Positions 24,777 to 33,197 of a stretch of DNA of 64,000 bases are shown here, piece by piece; the stretch's first letter is position 1, and every line of letters starts with the position of its first letter. Where the stretch lies: NCBI RefSeq assembly GCF_900101455.1, contig NZ_FMZJ01000001.1:186001-250000 (forward strand), written 5' to 3'. The notes under the pieces are model-generated. The model was given only the letters and a program-made list of their open reading frames with translations, searched no databases and was not told where the DNA came from. Both the position numbers and the translations under genes were made by a program. The DNA is from Sphingomonas sp. YR710 (GTDB lineage Bacteria; Pseudomonadota; Alphaproteobacteria; Sphingomonadales; Sphingomonadaceae).

Positions 24777-26171
24777 ATGACGGCGACTAGCGAGCTGGAG
24801 CGTGGCTTGCCGAAGTCGCGCCGCCTGTATGCAATCGCGGCTGTCTCACTTGGCACGATCCTGACGACAATCAGCGGTTCGATGATCAGTATCGCGCTGC
24901 CCACGCTCGCGCGCGATCTTCACGTGGCGCCGTCGGCCGCGGTGCTGGTGGTGACGATCTATCAGCTCGTGCTGCTGATGGCGATGCTGCCGGCATCGGC
25001 TTTGGGCGATCGCATCGGTCACCGGGTCATCTACCAATATGGCCTGATGATCTTCGTGGCGGCGACCATGCTCAGCTTCTTTGCCCGCAGTTTGCCGTTC
25101 CTGGTGCTCGTGCGCGGTTTCCAGGCGGTGGGGGCGGCCGGCGTGCTCAGCGTAAGCTCGGCGCTGATCCGCAGCATCTATCCCCGCAGGCAATTGGGAC
25201 GAGGATTGAGTTTCAACACGGTGATGGCCGCCAGCTTCGCCGCGTTCGCGCCCACCGTTGGGGGCGCGATCCTGTCGGTCGCGAGTTGGCCCTGGCTATT
25301 CGTGGTGTTGGTGCCATTTGGTGTCTTCTCGATTTTGATCGGGCGCCGGACGCTGCCCGACCCCGTCGTGCGCGACATTCCCTTCGACGTTTCGGGTTCG
25401 GTGCTTTGCGCGGCGACCTTCGGGTTCGTGGTGACCGGCCTGGAAAGCGGCGTGCACGGCGACTCCCCAGTGATCTCCGGGGCTTTGGTATTGCTGGGTG
25501 TCGCCATCGGCTTCGTTTTCGTTCGGCGCGAACTGGGGCAGGAACGGCCGATGCTTCCGATAGATCTGTTGCGGCAACGCGATATCGCTCTGTCGTCTAT
25601 CGCGCTGCTGGTGGGCTACCTGTCGTCGATGGTCATTGCGTTGACGCTGCCGTTTCGCGTGCAGCAGGGCTTTCATTTTTCGCCCGCGGAATCGGGCGCG
25701 GTACTGTCGCCATGGCCGATCGTGACGATGATGGTCGCACCGCTATCGGGGATGCTTTCCGATCGCTATCCGGCAGCTTTGCTCGGCGCCGTTGGCATGG
25801 TGATCGCGATCTGCGGGCTGGTGAGCCTCGCCCTCCTGACCGGGACTCCGAGCCATTTCGATCTGATCTGGCGGATCATGCTCTGCGGAATGGGCTATGG
25901 CATGTTCTTCTCGCCGACGGTGCGGCAGGTCGTCGCGTCGGCGCCGATGGCGCGAACCGCGGCGGCGGGCGCGGTGACCACCACTACGCGTGGTGCCGGG
26001 CAAACACTGGGCGCGACAGCCGTTGCAACCATCTTCGCGGCCGGGCTGGGGACAGGGGCGGCGTCTGCGGTGATCGCGGCGGTGCTCGCAGCGGTCGCCG
26101 GGACGTGCAGTATCCTGCTGCTGCGTTCGCCCGTCTTGCATGTCGAATTCGAGGACCTGCCCGAAATCTAG
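24777..26171 (+). CDS. MFS transporter, DHA2 drug-exporter type
   Basis: A 464-residue protein with about 14 hydrophobic helices, as in the DHA2 family of proton-driven drug exporters. Motif A appears as LGDRIGHRVIYQYG and motif C-like GGAILSVASWPWLF follows helix 5. A second MFS gene follows 98 bases downstream. Compounds exported cannot be deduced. The start at ATG 24777 lacks a clear ribosome-binding site, and the frame is open 39 codons further upstream into the REP-like element region, where coding is unlikely. Confidence 0.82.
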   Translation: MTATSELERGLPKSRRLYAIAAVSLGTILTTISGSMISIALPTLARDLHVAPSAAVLVVTIYQLVLLMAMLPASALGDRIGHRVIYQYGLMIFVAATMLSFFARSLPFLVLVRGFQAVGAAGVLSVSSALIRSIYPRRQLGRGLSFNTVMAASFAAFAPTVGGAILSVASWPWLFVVLVPFGVFSILIGRRTLPDPVVRDIPFDVSGSVLCAATFGFVVTGLESGVHGDSPVISGALVLLGVAIGFVFVRRELGQERPMLPIDLLRQRDIALSSIALLVGYLSSMVIALTLPFRVQQGFHFSPAESGAVLSPWPIVTMMVAPLSGMLSDRYPAALLGAVGMVIAICGLVSLALLTGTPSHFDLIWRIMLCGMGYGMFFSPTVRQVVASAPMARTAAAGAVTTTTRGAGQTLGATAVATIFAAGLGTGAASAVIAAVLAAVAGTCSILLLRSPVLHVEFEDLPEI

Positions 26172-26269
26172 GCTTTCCGGCTTCGCCGCATGACCGAAGA
26201 AATCGCTTGGGGCGGTCAAGGAAAAGCGCGGTTGCCGGGTCGGGGGGCGATCCGTCAGAAGAAGGTGCG

Positions 26270-27553
26270 ATGACAAACTCGAAGCCTGTGTCGCCGCTGT
26301 CGATCGCGGCCTATCGCCATTATTGGTGCGCGCGACTGACCTCCACGCTCGCGCAGAACGGCATGATCGTGGTTATCGGGTGGGAGACCTACGATATCGC
26401 CCGCCGGACGATGCCGCCGGCCAAGGCCGCCCTGCAGCTCGGCCTGATCGGCGTTTCGCAATTCATGCCGCTGCTGCTGCTGATTTTCGTCACCGGTTGG
26501 GTCGCCGACCGGCTCGACCGGCGCTGGATAGCGCGATCGACGGCGCTGCTGGAGGCGGGATGCGCGGCGGCGCTGGCGATCATGGCGTGGCGGAACACGA
26601 CGACCCTGCCGGCCTTGTTCGCGATTGCGGCGCTGCTGGGCGTTGCGCGCGCCTTTGCGGGGCCGGCACTGCAGGCGCTGTCGCCCAATCTGGTGCCGCG
26701 CGCGATCCTGCCGCGCGCGATCGCGCTGAGTTCGATCGCATGGCAATCGGGAGCGGTGCTCGGTCCGCCGATCGGCGGCTATCTCTATGCGATCGGGCCG
26801 GCCCTGCCGTTCGTCGCGAGTACGGTCGCGTTCGGCCTGACCTTCAGCCTGCTGATGACGATTCCGGCTATCCCGCGCATCGCGCTGGACAGCCGGCGCC
26901 ATCCGCTGCGGCAGATGATCGACGGCATGCTCTATCTGCGACAGAACAAGTTGGTGCTCGGCGCGATCTCGCTCGATCTGTTCGCCGTGCTGCTGGGCGG
27001 CGCGACGGCGATGCTGCCCATCTATGCGCGCGACATATTGCATGTCGGCGTGTCGGGTCTCGGGCATTTGCGTGCGGCGCCGGCCTTCGGATCGGCGCTG
27101 ACCGCGATCTGGTTCTCCAACCGTCCGCTGAAGACCAATGTCGGCGTCAAATTGCTGTTCGCGGTGGCGCTGTTCGGCGTGGCGACGGTGGTGTTCGGCC
27201 TGTCGCGCTGGTTCCCTTTGTCGCTGGCCTGCCTGGCGTTGCTCGGTGCCGCGGACATGGTTTCGGTATTCGTGCGCTCCACGCTGATCCAGCTCTATAC
27301 GCCCGATGACATGCGGGGACGGGTCGGCGCTGTTTCGACCTTGTTCGTTTCGGGATCGAACGAACTCGGTGAAGCTGAATCGGGCTTCCTGGCCGCGGCG
27401 ATCGGCCCCGTGTGGGCGGTGGTGGGTGGAGGCATCGGTACGATCGCCGTGGCGATCATATGGGCCAGATTGTTCCCCGAAATACCCGGCGCCCGTAGTT
27501 TTGCGACCCCCGACACGCTAGATGATGTCTCAGGACAGGAGAAAGCAGCATGA
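26270..27553 (+). CDS. MFS transporter, EntS-like (MFS_3)
   Basis: The 427-residue product has 12 predicted helices and the opening [21 protein letters not shown] typical of the EntS/MFS_3 group, which includes siderophore and drug exporters. [13 protein letters not shown] is the motif A region. GAAG lies five bases before the ATG. The stop codon overlaps the cysK start (ATGA), so the genes are co-translated. A link to cysteine metabolism, such as export of a thiol or metabolite, is possible but unproven. Confidence 0.83.
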   Translation: MTNSKPVSPLSIAAYRHYWCARLTSTLAQNGMIVVIGWETYDIARRTMPPAKAALQLGLIGVSQFMPLLLLIFVTGWVADRLDRRWIARSTALLEAGCAAALAIMAWRNTTTLPALFAIAALLGVARAFAGPALQALSPNLVPRAILPRAIALSSIAWQSGAVLGPPIGGYLYAIGPALPFVASTVAFGLTFSLLMTIPAIPRIALDSRRHPLRQMIDGMLYLRQNKLVLGAISLDLFAVLLGGATAMLPIYARDILHVGVSGLGHLRAAPAFGSALTAIWFSNRPLKTNVGVKLLFAVALFGVATVVFGLSRWFPLSLACLALLGAADMVSVFVRSTLIQLYTPDDMRGRVGAVSTLFVSGSNELGEAESGFLAAAIGPVWAVVGGGIGTIAVAIIWARLFPEIPGARSFATPDTLDDVSGQEKAA

Positions 27554-28470
27554 CCAAGGCAGCCTCGATTCTCGAAACCATCGGCAACACGCCGCATGTG
27601 AAGATCAACCGCCTGTTCGGCGACGCCGAAGTCTGGATCAAATCCGAGCGGAGCAATCCTGGCGGATCGATCAAGGATCGTATCGCGCTCGCCATGATCG
27701 AGGAAGCCGAAAAGTCGGGCAGGCTAAAGCCCGGCGGCACGATTATCGAACCGACATCGGGCAATACCGGCATCGGCCTCGCGCTGGTGGCGGCGGTAAA
27801 GGGTTACAAGCTCGTGCTTGTCATGCCCGAATCGATGTCGATCGAGCGACGCCGGCTGATGCTGGCTTATGGTGCCAGCTTCGATCTCACGCCGCGGGAA
27901 AAGGGCATGAAGGGCGCGATCGAGCGCGCGTTGCAGTTGCAGGCGGAAACGCCGGGTGCGTGGATTCCGCAGCAGTTCGAAAATCCCGCCAATATCGAGG
28001 TCCATGTGCGGACGACCGCCGAGGAGATCTTCGCCGATTTCCAGGATGCGCCGATCGATGCGCTGATCACCGGCGTCGGCACCGGGGGGCATATCACCGG
28101 CGTCGCGCAGGTTCTGAAGGGCCGCTGGCCGGGGCTGAAGGTGTTCGCGGTCGAGCCGACCTTGTCCCCGGTGATCTCGGGCGGCCAGCCCGGCCCGCAC
28201 CCGATCCAGGGCATTGGCGCGGGCTTCGTGCCGGCCAACCTCCACACCCAGTTGCTCGACGGCGTGATCCAGGTCGATCCGGCCGACGCCAAGGATTATG
28301 CCCGCCGTTCGGCCCGTGAGGAGGGCATGCTGGTTGGCATCAGTTCGGGCGCGACCTTGGCCGCGATTGCCCAGAAGCTCAAGGAATTGCCGGCCGGCAG
28401 CCGCGTGCTCGGTTTCAATTACGATACCGGCGAGCGCTATCTGTCGGTGCCCGATTTCCTGCCGGAATAA
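27550..28470 (+). CDS. cysK: Cysteine synthase A (O-acetylserine sulfhydrylase)
   Basis: The 306-residue PLP enzyme makes cysteine from O-acetylserine and sulphide. K42 in [12 protein letters not shown] forms the Schiff base, [10 protein letters not shown] binds the substrate carboxylate, and [10 protein letters not shown] holds the PLP phosphate. The C-terminal [10 protein letters not shown] matches CysK. It overlaps the preceding MFS gene by four bases. No other sulphur-assimilation gene is in the window. Confidence 0.94.
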   Translation: MTKAASILETIGNTPHVKINRLFGDAEVWIKSERSNPGGSIKDRIALAMIEEAEKSGRLKPGGTIIEPTSGNTGIGLALVAAVKGYKLVLVMPESMSIERRRLMLAYGASFDLTPREKGMKGAIERALQLQAETPGAWIPQQFENPANIEVHVRTTAEEIFADFQDAPIDALITGVGTGGHITGVAQVLKGRWPGLKVFAVEPTLSPVISGGQPGPHPIQGIGAGFVPANLHTQLLDGVIQVDPADAKDYARRSAREEGMLVGISSGATLAAIAQKLKELPAGSRVLGFNYDTGERYLSVPDFLPE

Positions 28471-28486
28471 TCCGCCAAGCCTCTCC

Positions 28487-28511
28487 GGAACCGCGGGCCG
28501 ATCGGCTCGTT
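28487..28511 (+). promoter_or_regulatory. EcfG-type general stress promoter
   Basis: GGAAC, exactly 16 bases, CGTT: a perfect match to the consensus of the alphaproteobacterial general stress sigma factor EcfG (PhyR-NepR-EcfG cascade). The -10 lies about 68 bases upstream of the ATG of the 49-residue membrane protein, giving an untranslated leader of about 60 bases. Confidence 0.6.
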
Positions 28512-28578
28512 AGGCTGCCGAACACATGGATTCCGAAGGAAATTCGTGGCGCTCGACAGACCGGAAGAGGATAGACGC

Positions 28579-28728
28579 ATGCTTGGTATTATCGGGATCG
28601 TGTTGCTGGTTTTGTGGCTGCTCGGATTTTTCGCATTCCATGTTGCGGGCGGCTTGATCCATCTTCTGCTCGTGATCGCGATCATCGTGATCATCGTGCA
28701 TTTCGTGACGGGACGATCCGCGGTCTGA
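28579..28728 (+). CDS. Lmo0937-type small membrane protein (49 aa)
   Basis: MLGIIGIVLLVLWLLGFF followed by a second hydrophobic helix (LIHLLLVIAIIVIIVHFV) forms a two-helix hairpin membrane protein with almost no soluble part. This pattern matches the lmo0937/DUF5670 family of very small, widespread stress-associated membrane proteins whose function is not known. The ribosome-binding site AGAGGA precedes the ATG. The EcfG-type promoter upstream fits stress induction. Confidence 0.8.
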   Translation: MLGIIGIVLLVLWLLGFFAFHVAGGLIHLLLVIAIIVIIVHFVTGRSAV

Positions 28729-28759
28729 ACCGCCTCTGGTGCATGAGGTACGCTGTGGC

Positions 28760-28790
28760 ATAAACGCTTCCGGAGATCGGGAGCGTTTAT
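28760..28790 (+). promoter_or_regulatory. Inverted repeat covering the beta-lactamase ribosome-binding site and start
   Basis: ATAAACGCTTCC (28760-28771) pairs with GGGAGCGTTTAT (28779-28790) over 12 bp with one G-U pair and a 7-base loop. The right arm contains the Shine-Dalgarno GGGAG and the first two bases of the ATG. In RNA this would hide the start site; in DNA it could be an operator. Confidence 0.55.
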
Positions 28791-29703
28791 GAAACGGGAT
28801 ATAGCGCATCATTCGTTTCCGGCCGGCCGCTTTTCCCGCCGGGAAATGATGGCCGTCGGTGCGCTGATGCTCGCCGAGCCCGCAATGACGCGGCGCCTGC
28901 CGGCAAACGATATTTCCACGCAACTGGCGGATCTTGAGCGGCAGTCGGGAGGCCGGCTGGGTGTGGCGATGCTCGATTGCGGCAATGGCCGGCTGGTCGG
29001 GTGGCGGCTCGATGATCGTTTCCCGATGTGCAGCACGTTCAAGGTGATGCTCGCGGCGCTCATTCTCCACCGCGTGGCGATCGGCGAGGAGCGGCTGGAC
29101 CGGCGGATCGTGGTCGGCACGGCCGATCTCCTTTCCTACGCACCGGTCACCAGCAAATATGTCGGCGATCCGGGGATGACGATCGAAGCACTCTGCGAAG
29201 CGGCCGTTACGATGAGCGACAACACCGCCGCCAATGTGCTGCTGACGACCTCGGGCGGCCCGACGGCGCTCACCCGCTTTGCGCGTGGCATCGGCGATCG
29301 CGAAACGCGACTCGACCGGATCGAACCCGCCTTGAACGAGGCGCGGGCTGGCGATCCGCGCGATACGACCACACCGGCCGCAATGGCGCGCAGCCTGCGC
29401 AAGCTCGCGCTCGGCTCCGCCTTGCCGGCCGACGGGCGGGCGCTGCTGACGCGCTGGTTGATCGGATGCCGGACCGGCGCGGCGCGGTTGCGGGCGGGGC
29501 TGCCCGCAGGGTGGGCCGTCGGTGACAAGACGGGAACCGGGGGTCGGGGCTCGACCAACGATATCGCGGTCATCTGGCCGACTGGCCGCGATCCGGTGAT
29601 CGTTGCAGCCTATATGACGGGGGTGACGCTTGGCGCCGACGCGCGCGAAGCGATATTGGCGTCGGTTGGCCGGCTGGCAGCGGCGCAATTCGGGCGGCGA
29701 TGA
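28789..29703 (+). CDS. Class A beta-lactamase (Tat-exported, L2-like)
   Basis: The 304-residue serine hydrolase has all class A motifs: S81-T-F-K84 (the active-site SxxK), SDN at 142-144, E178-x-x-L-N182 of the omega loop, and K246-T-G. Cys80 directly before the nucleophile resembles L2-type and carbapenemase enzymes, but the position equivalent to Cys238 is Gly, so the disulphide of carbapenemases is absent. The N-terminus FSRREMMAVGALMLA is a twin-arginine signal. It would hydrolyse penicillins and cephalosporins in the periplasm; the spectrum cannot be predicted. Base composition matches the chromosome and no mobile element is near, so it is probably intrinsic. There is no AmpR gene nearby. 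Confidence 0.92.
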   Translation: MKRDIAHHSFPAGRFSRREMMAVGALMLAEPAMTRRLPANDISTQLADLERQSGGRLGVAMLDCGNGRLVGWRLDDRFPMCSTFKVMLAALILHRVAIGEERLDRRIVVGTADLLSYAPVTSKYVGDPGMTIEALCEAAVTMSDNTAANVLLTTSGGPTALTRFARGIGDRETRLDRIEPALNEARAGDPRDTTTPAAMARSLRKLALGSALPADGRALLTRWLIGCRTGAARLRAGLPAGWAVGDKTGTGGRGSTNDIAVIWPTGRDPVIVAAYMTGVTLGADAREAILASVGRLAAAQFGRR

Positions 29704-29832
29704 AGCCCCCGCATTGGTATCAAGACGGATGACGCGGCTCGATCCGCTACCTTTCTTATCAAGAAAACAAAGTGATTGACGAGGCGGTTTTGCGGTCTTT
29801 ACGCATGTGCAGCATTAAGAGGATTGCGGCAC

Positions 29833-31422
29833 ATGATCGACGGTTTTTCCGCGCCGACGCGACGACAGATATTGACCGCCATCGGCAAGACCGCCGGCAT
29901 GGCGGCCCTGTACCAAGCGATGACCGCGCTCGGCCATGCCGCCGAGACGCAGTTCCATGGGCCGCCGAATCTGTCCGGCGCGCGCAATGGGGCATCGGTG
30001 ATCGTGCTCGGCGCCGGGCTGTCGGGGATGCTCGCGGCCTATGAATTGACCAAGGCGGGCTATCAGGTCCGCGTGCTCGAATATCAGGCGCGGGCGGGCG
30101 GTCGGAACTGGTCGTTGCGCGGCGGCGATACCTATACCGAGCTGGGCGGCGCCACCCAGAAGGTGGGCTTTGCCGACGGCAATTATCTGAACCCCGGCCC
30201 GTGGCGGATCCCGCATCACCACCGCACCTTGCTCCATTATTGCAAGGCGTTCGGCGTCGCGCTCGAGCCGTTTGTCCAGTTCAACCACAATGCCTATGTC
30301 CACAGCACCGATGCGTTCGGCGGGAAGCCGGTGCGTTACAAGGCGGCGGCGGCGGACTTCGAGGGGCATGTCGCGGAACTGCTCGCCAAGTCGATCAACA
30401 TGAAGGCGCTCGACGCCCAACTGTCGAAGGAGGATCGCGAACGGTTGCTTGAGGCCCTGCGCGCCTGGGGGATGCTCGACCACGATATGGCCTATGTCAA
30501 AGGCCTGCGCAGTTCGAGTCACCGCGGTTATGAACGCCCCCCCGGCGGCGGCGTCAACGGTGCGCCGATTCCCTCCGAACTCCTCGATTTCCACGATGTG
30601 CTCGATCCGCAAGTCTGGTCGACCATGTCCTTCTTCATGAATTATGAGATGCAGACGACGATGTTCCAGCCGGTTGGCGGCATGGACATGATCGGCAAGG
30701 GCTTCGCGCGGCAGGTGTCGCAGCTCATTACTCACAATGCCAAGGTCTCGAAGATCGCGCAAAGCGCTGAGGGCGTGACTGTGAGTTACACCGATATCGC
30801 CACCGGTACGGCGAACGAGGCCAAGGCCGACTGGTGCGTCTGCACGATTCCCTTGTCGGTACTCAGCCAGATCGACACACAGGTCTCGCCCGAAATGCAG
30901 ACGGCGATCCGCGCGGTGCCCTATTCGGGGCAGGTGAAGATCGGCCTCGAATTCAAGCGGCGCTTCTGGGAGGAGGATGAGTCGATCTATGGCGGGATCA
31001 GCTTCACCAATCAGGAGATCGGGCTGGTTTCCTATCCGAACAACCATTTCTTTCAGGATGGGCCGGCGGTGTTGCTTGGCGCCTTCGCGCGCGATCTGGG
31101 CGCCTATCACCTTGCGGGCATGACCCCGGAAGGACGGATCGAGGCGGCGCTGGCGCAAGGGTCGGTGATCCATCCGCAATATCGCAAGGAATTCACCACG
31201 GGCGCGTCGGTGGCGTGGAGCCGGGTACCGTGGACGCTTGGCTGCTGCGCGCGCTGGACCGAGGAAAGCCGCAAGCAGCATTATCAGACATTGGTGGGCA
31301 TGGACGGCCGGATCGTGCTGGCGGGCGAACATGCCTCCTATGTCGGATGCTGGATGGAGGGCGCGTTGCTGTCGTCGATCGATGCGATCACGCGGCTCCA
31401 CAAGCGCGCGCTGGAGGCATGA
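29833..31422 (+). CDS. Flavin-containing amine oxidase/dehydrogenase, Tat-exported
   Basis: The 529-residue product has a dinucleotide-binding motif VIVLGAGLSGMLAAYELTK followed by RAGGRNWSLRGG, the FAD signature of the monoamine oxidase family, and C-terminal FAD contacts in LAGEHASYVGCWMEGA. The N-terminus (PTRRQILTAIGKTAG) is a twin-arginine signal, so it acts in the periplasm. GAGG precedes the ATG at 29833. The next gene, a small cytochrome c, starts three bases after the stop, suggesting that the flavoenzyme passes electrons to a cytochrome, as the related nicotine oxidase NicA2 does. The amine substrate is unknown. Confidence 0.88.
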   Translation: MIDGFSAPTRRQILTAIGKTAGMAALYQAMTALGHAAETQFHGPPNLSGARNGASVIVLGAGLSGMLAAYELTKAGYQVRVLEYQARAGGRNWSLRGGDTYTELGGATQKVGFADGNYLNPGPWRIPHHHRTLLHYCKAFGVALEPFVQFNHNAYVHSTDAFGGKPVRYKAAAADFEGHVAELLAKSINMKALDAQLSKEDRERLLEALRAWGMLDHDMAYVKGLRSSSHRGYERPPGGGVNGAPIPSELLDFHDVLDPQVWSTMSFFMNYEMQTTMFQPVGGMDMIGKGFARQVSQLITHNAKVSKIAQSAEGVTVSYTDIATGTANEAKADWCVCTIPLSVLSQIDTQVSPEMQTAIRAVPYSGQVKIGLEFKRRFWEEDESIYGGISFTNQEIGLVSYPNNHFFQDGPAVLLGAFARDLGAYHLAGMTPEGRIEAALAQGSVIHPQYRKEFTTGASVAWSRVPWTLGCCARWTEESRKQHYQTLVGMDGRIVLAGEHASYVGCWMEGALLSSIDAITRLHKRALEA

Positions 31423-31424
31423 TC

Positions 31425-31841
31425 ATGAATCGACTGTCGACATCCTGCCTGGCCGCGATGACGCTGTTGCTCGGCGCGGCACCCGCCTTTGCCGACGATC
31501 CGGGCGGTGGCGGCACCAAGCCGCCGATTCCGGTGACCGGCGAGCAGGTCTATCGCAACGTCTGTCAGGCATGCCACATGGCCGACGGCAAGGGCGCGAG
31601 CGGCGCGGCGACGATTCCGGCGCTGGCGAACAACAAGAAGCTTGCGGTATCGGCCTACCCGATCATGATGGTCGCAGGCGGGCAGGGGGCGATGCCCTGG
31701 TTCACCGATGTGTTGAGCCCGGCGCAGATCGCCAATGTTGTCACCTATATCCGGACCCATTTCGGCAACACATATACCAAGCCGGTTACCGCCGAGGAGG
31801 TGGCGCAAATGATGCCGCCGCCGCCGACTGCTGCCCATTGA
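31425..31841 (+). CDS. Small periplasmic c-type cytochrome
   Basis: The 138-residue protein has a signal peptide (CLAAMTLLLGAAPAFA), one haem site CQACH and a probable axial Met in GAMPWF. The size is that of class I cytochrome c. The start at 31425 is favoured over an ATG at 31419 because GGAGG lies seven bases upstream. It follows the amine oxidase directly, so it is probably that enzyme's electron acceptor. Confidence 0.87.
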   Translation: MNRLSTSCLAAMTLLLGAAPAFADDPGGGGTKPPIPVTGEQVYRNVCQACHMADGKGASGAATIPALANNKKLAVSAYPIMMVAGGQGAMPWFTDVLSPAQIANVVTYIRTHFGNTYTKPVTAEEVAQMMPPPPTAAH

Positions 31842-31894
31842 TCGCCGGCGGCGAAGGGCGTTAAGCTTGCGGCCCAAAAGCGAGAGGAAGCCGC

Positions 31895-32188
31895 ATGACC
31901 GTCGTTCGCCATTATCTGTTGCACGCCATTGAAGGGCATGATGCCGCGCTGGAGACCGTCCTTTCAGAGATCACCGATTTCTTTCGTGCCCAGCCGGGCG
32001 CACTGGGCCTGGACCTGCTGCGCGACTGTGGCAATGAGCGGCGTTTCCTGTTGATCGAGCGCTGGGAAACGATCGAGGCGCATGGCGCAGCGGCGCAATT
32101 GCTGCCGCAACCGCTGATCAAAAGGCTTATCGCGGCGCTTGATGGTCCACCCGAAGGCACCTATTTCGATTATCTCAAGCAGGTGTGA
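31895..32188 (+). CDS. Antibiotic biosynthesis monooxygenase (ABM)-fold small protein
   Basis: The 97-residue protein has the ferredoxin-like dimer pattern of the ABM family: VRHYLLHAIEGHDAALETVLSEI, then GALGLDLLRDCGNERRFLLIERWETIEAH. Members include quinol monooxygenases and haem-degrading enzymes, and others have no known activity. Its stop overlaps the start of the regulator gene. A link to the upstream amine oxidase genes is plausible from spacing only. Confidence 0.8.
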   Translation: MTVVRHYLLHAIEGHDAALETVLSEITDFFRAQPGALGLDLLRDCGNERRFLLIERWETIEAHGAAAQLLPQPLIKRLIAALDGPPEGTYFDYLKQV

Positions 32189-33174
32189 CGCGCCGGCTTG
32201 GGTTCCTGCTGATCGACGGCTTCGCGATGATGTCTTACGCATCGATCGTCGAGCCGTTTCGCGCGGCCAACCTTTTGTCGGGGCAGGCGCTCTATAGCTG
32301 GCAGCATCTGTCGACCGGAGCGCCCGGCGCGGAGGCCTCGAACGGCGCAGCGATCGCGGTCAATGGCGATCTCCACACACTGGCGGAGATCGATACCTTG
32401 TTCATCTTTGCCGCAGGCAATCCGTCGGCGTTCGATGATGAGGCGGTCTTTGCCAGCCTGCGCCGGTTGGCCGCGCATGGTGTTGCGCTAGCAGGGGTGT
32501 CGGGCGGGCCTTATCTGCTGGCCCGCGCCGGCCTGCTCAACGGGCGCAGCGCGACGATTCATTGGGAGCATCAGCCGGCTTTTGCCGAGGCCTTCCCCAA
32601 TGTGCTACTCCAGCAGGCGCTTTATGTGATCGACGGGCGGTACATCACCTGTGCCGGCGGTGTCGCTGGGCTCGATCTGGCGGTGGATCTGATCACGCGC
32701 GAACACGGCGCCGCTTTGGGTACGGCGGTGGGCGAATGGCATATCCGGACGCAGTCGCGCGAGGGCAGCGGGCCGCAGCGCATGTCACTCAGCGAGCGGT
32801 ATCGGGTGTGGAATCCGCGCGTCGTGCGGGTGCTCTCGCTGATGGAGGCGCATATCGCCGAGCCTCTATCCCGCGAGGTGCTGGCGCAGGGCGAGGATGT
32901 GTCGGTGCGCCAGCTCGAGCGGCTGTTCACGCATCATCTGGGGGCAACGATCAGTGAGACCTATCGACGGATCAGGCTGATGCGCGCGATGGCGCTGCTG
33001 GGCGAGACGAGCCTTGGTATCACCGAAATCGGGGTCGCCTGCGGGTTTGGCAGCCCGTCGCATTTCTCGCGGGCATTCGCCGAACATTATGGCATGCCGC
33101 CGCGCAACGCGCGCAAATCACCACTGCACGCGCGCCGCGGGGCTGAACAGGACATTGGGGAGCGCCGCGGGTAG
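32185..33174 (+). CDS. GlxA-family transcriptional regulator (DJ-1/PfpI plus AraC domains)
   Basis: A 329-residue protein. Residues 1 to about 190 form a DJ-1/PfpI-like amidotransferase fold (RLGFLLIDGFAMMSYASIVEP, GVSGGPYLLARAGLLNGR). Residues about 215-320 carry two AraC-type helix-turn-helix units (EVLAQGEDVSVRQLERLF and SLGITEIGVACGFGSPSHFSRAF). GlxA-type regulators often control catabolism of amines and quaternary ammonium compounds such as carnitine, glycine betaine and arginine, which would fit the upstream amine oxidase. It starts with GTG inside the previous stop codon (GTGA). Confidence 0.88.
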   Translation: MTRRLGFLLIDGFAMMSYASIVEPFRAANLLSGQALYSWQHLSTGAPGAEASNGAAIAVNGDLHTLAEIDTLFIFAAGNPSAFDDEAVFASLRRLAAHGVALAGVSGGPYLLARAGLLNGRSATIHWEHQPAFAEAFPNVLLQQALYVIDGRYITCAGGVAGLDLAVDLITREHGAALGTAVGEWHIRTQSREGSGPQRMSLSERYRVWNPRVVRVLSLMEAHIAEPLSREVLAQGEDVSVRQLERLFTHHLGATISETYRRIRLMRAMALLGETSLGITEIGVACGFGSPSHFSRAFAEHYGMPPRNARKSPLHARRGAEQDIGERRG

Positions 33175-33197
33175 CGGACACTCCCCTTCTACCGCGA

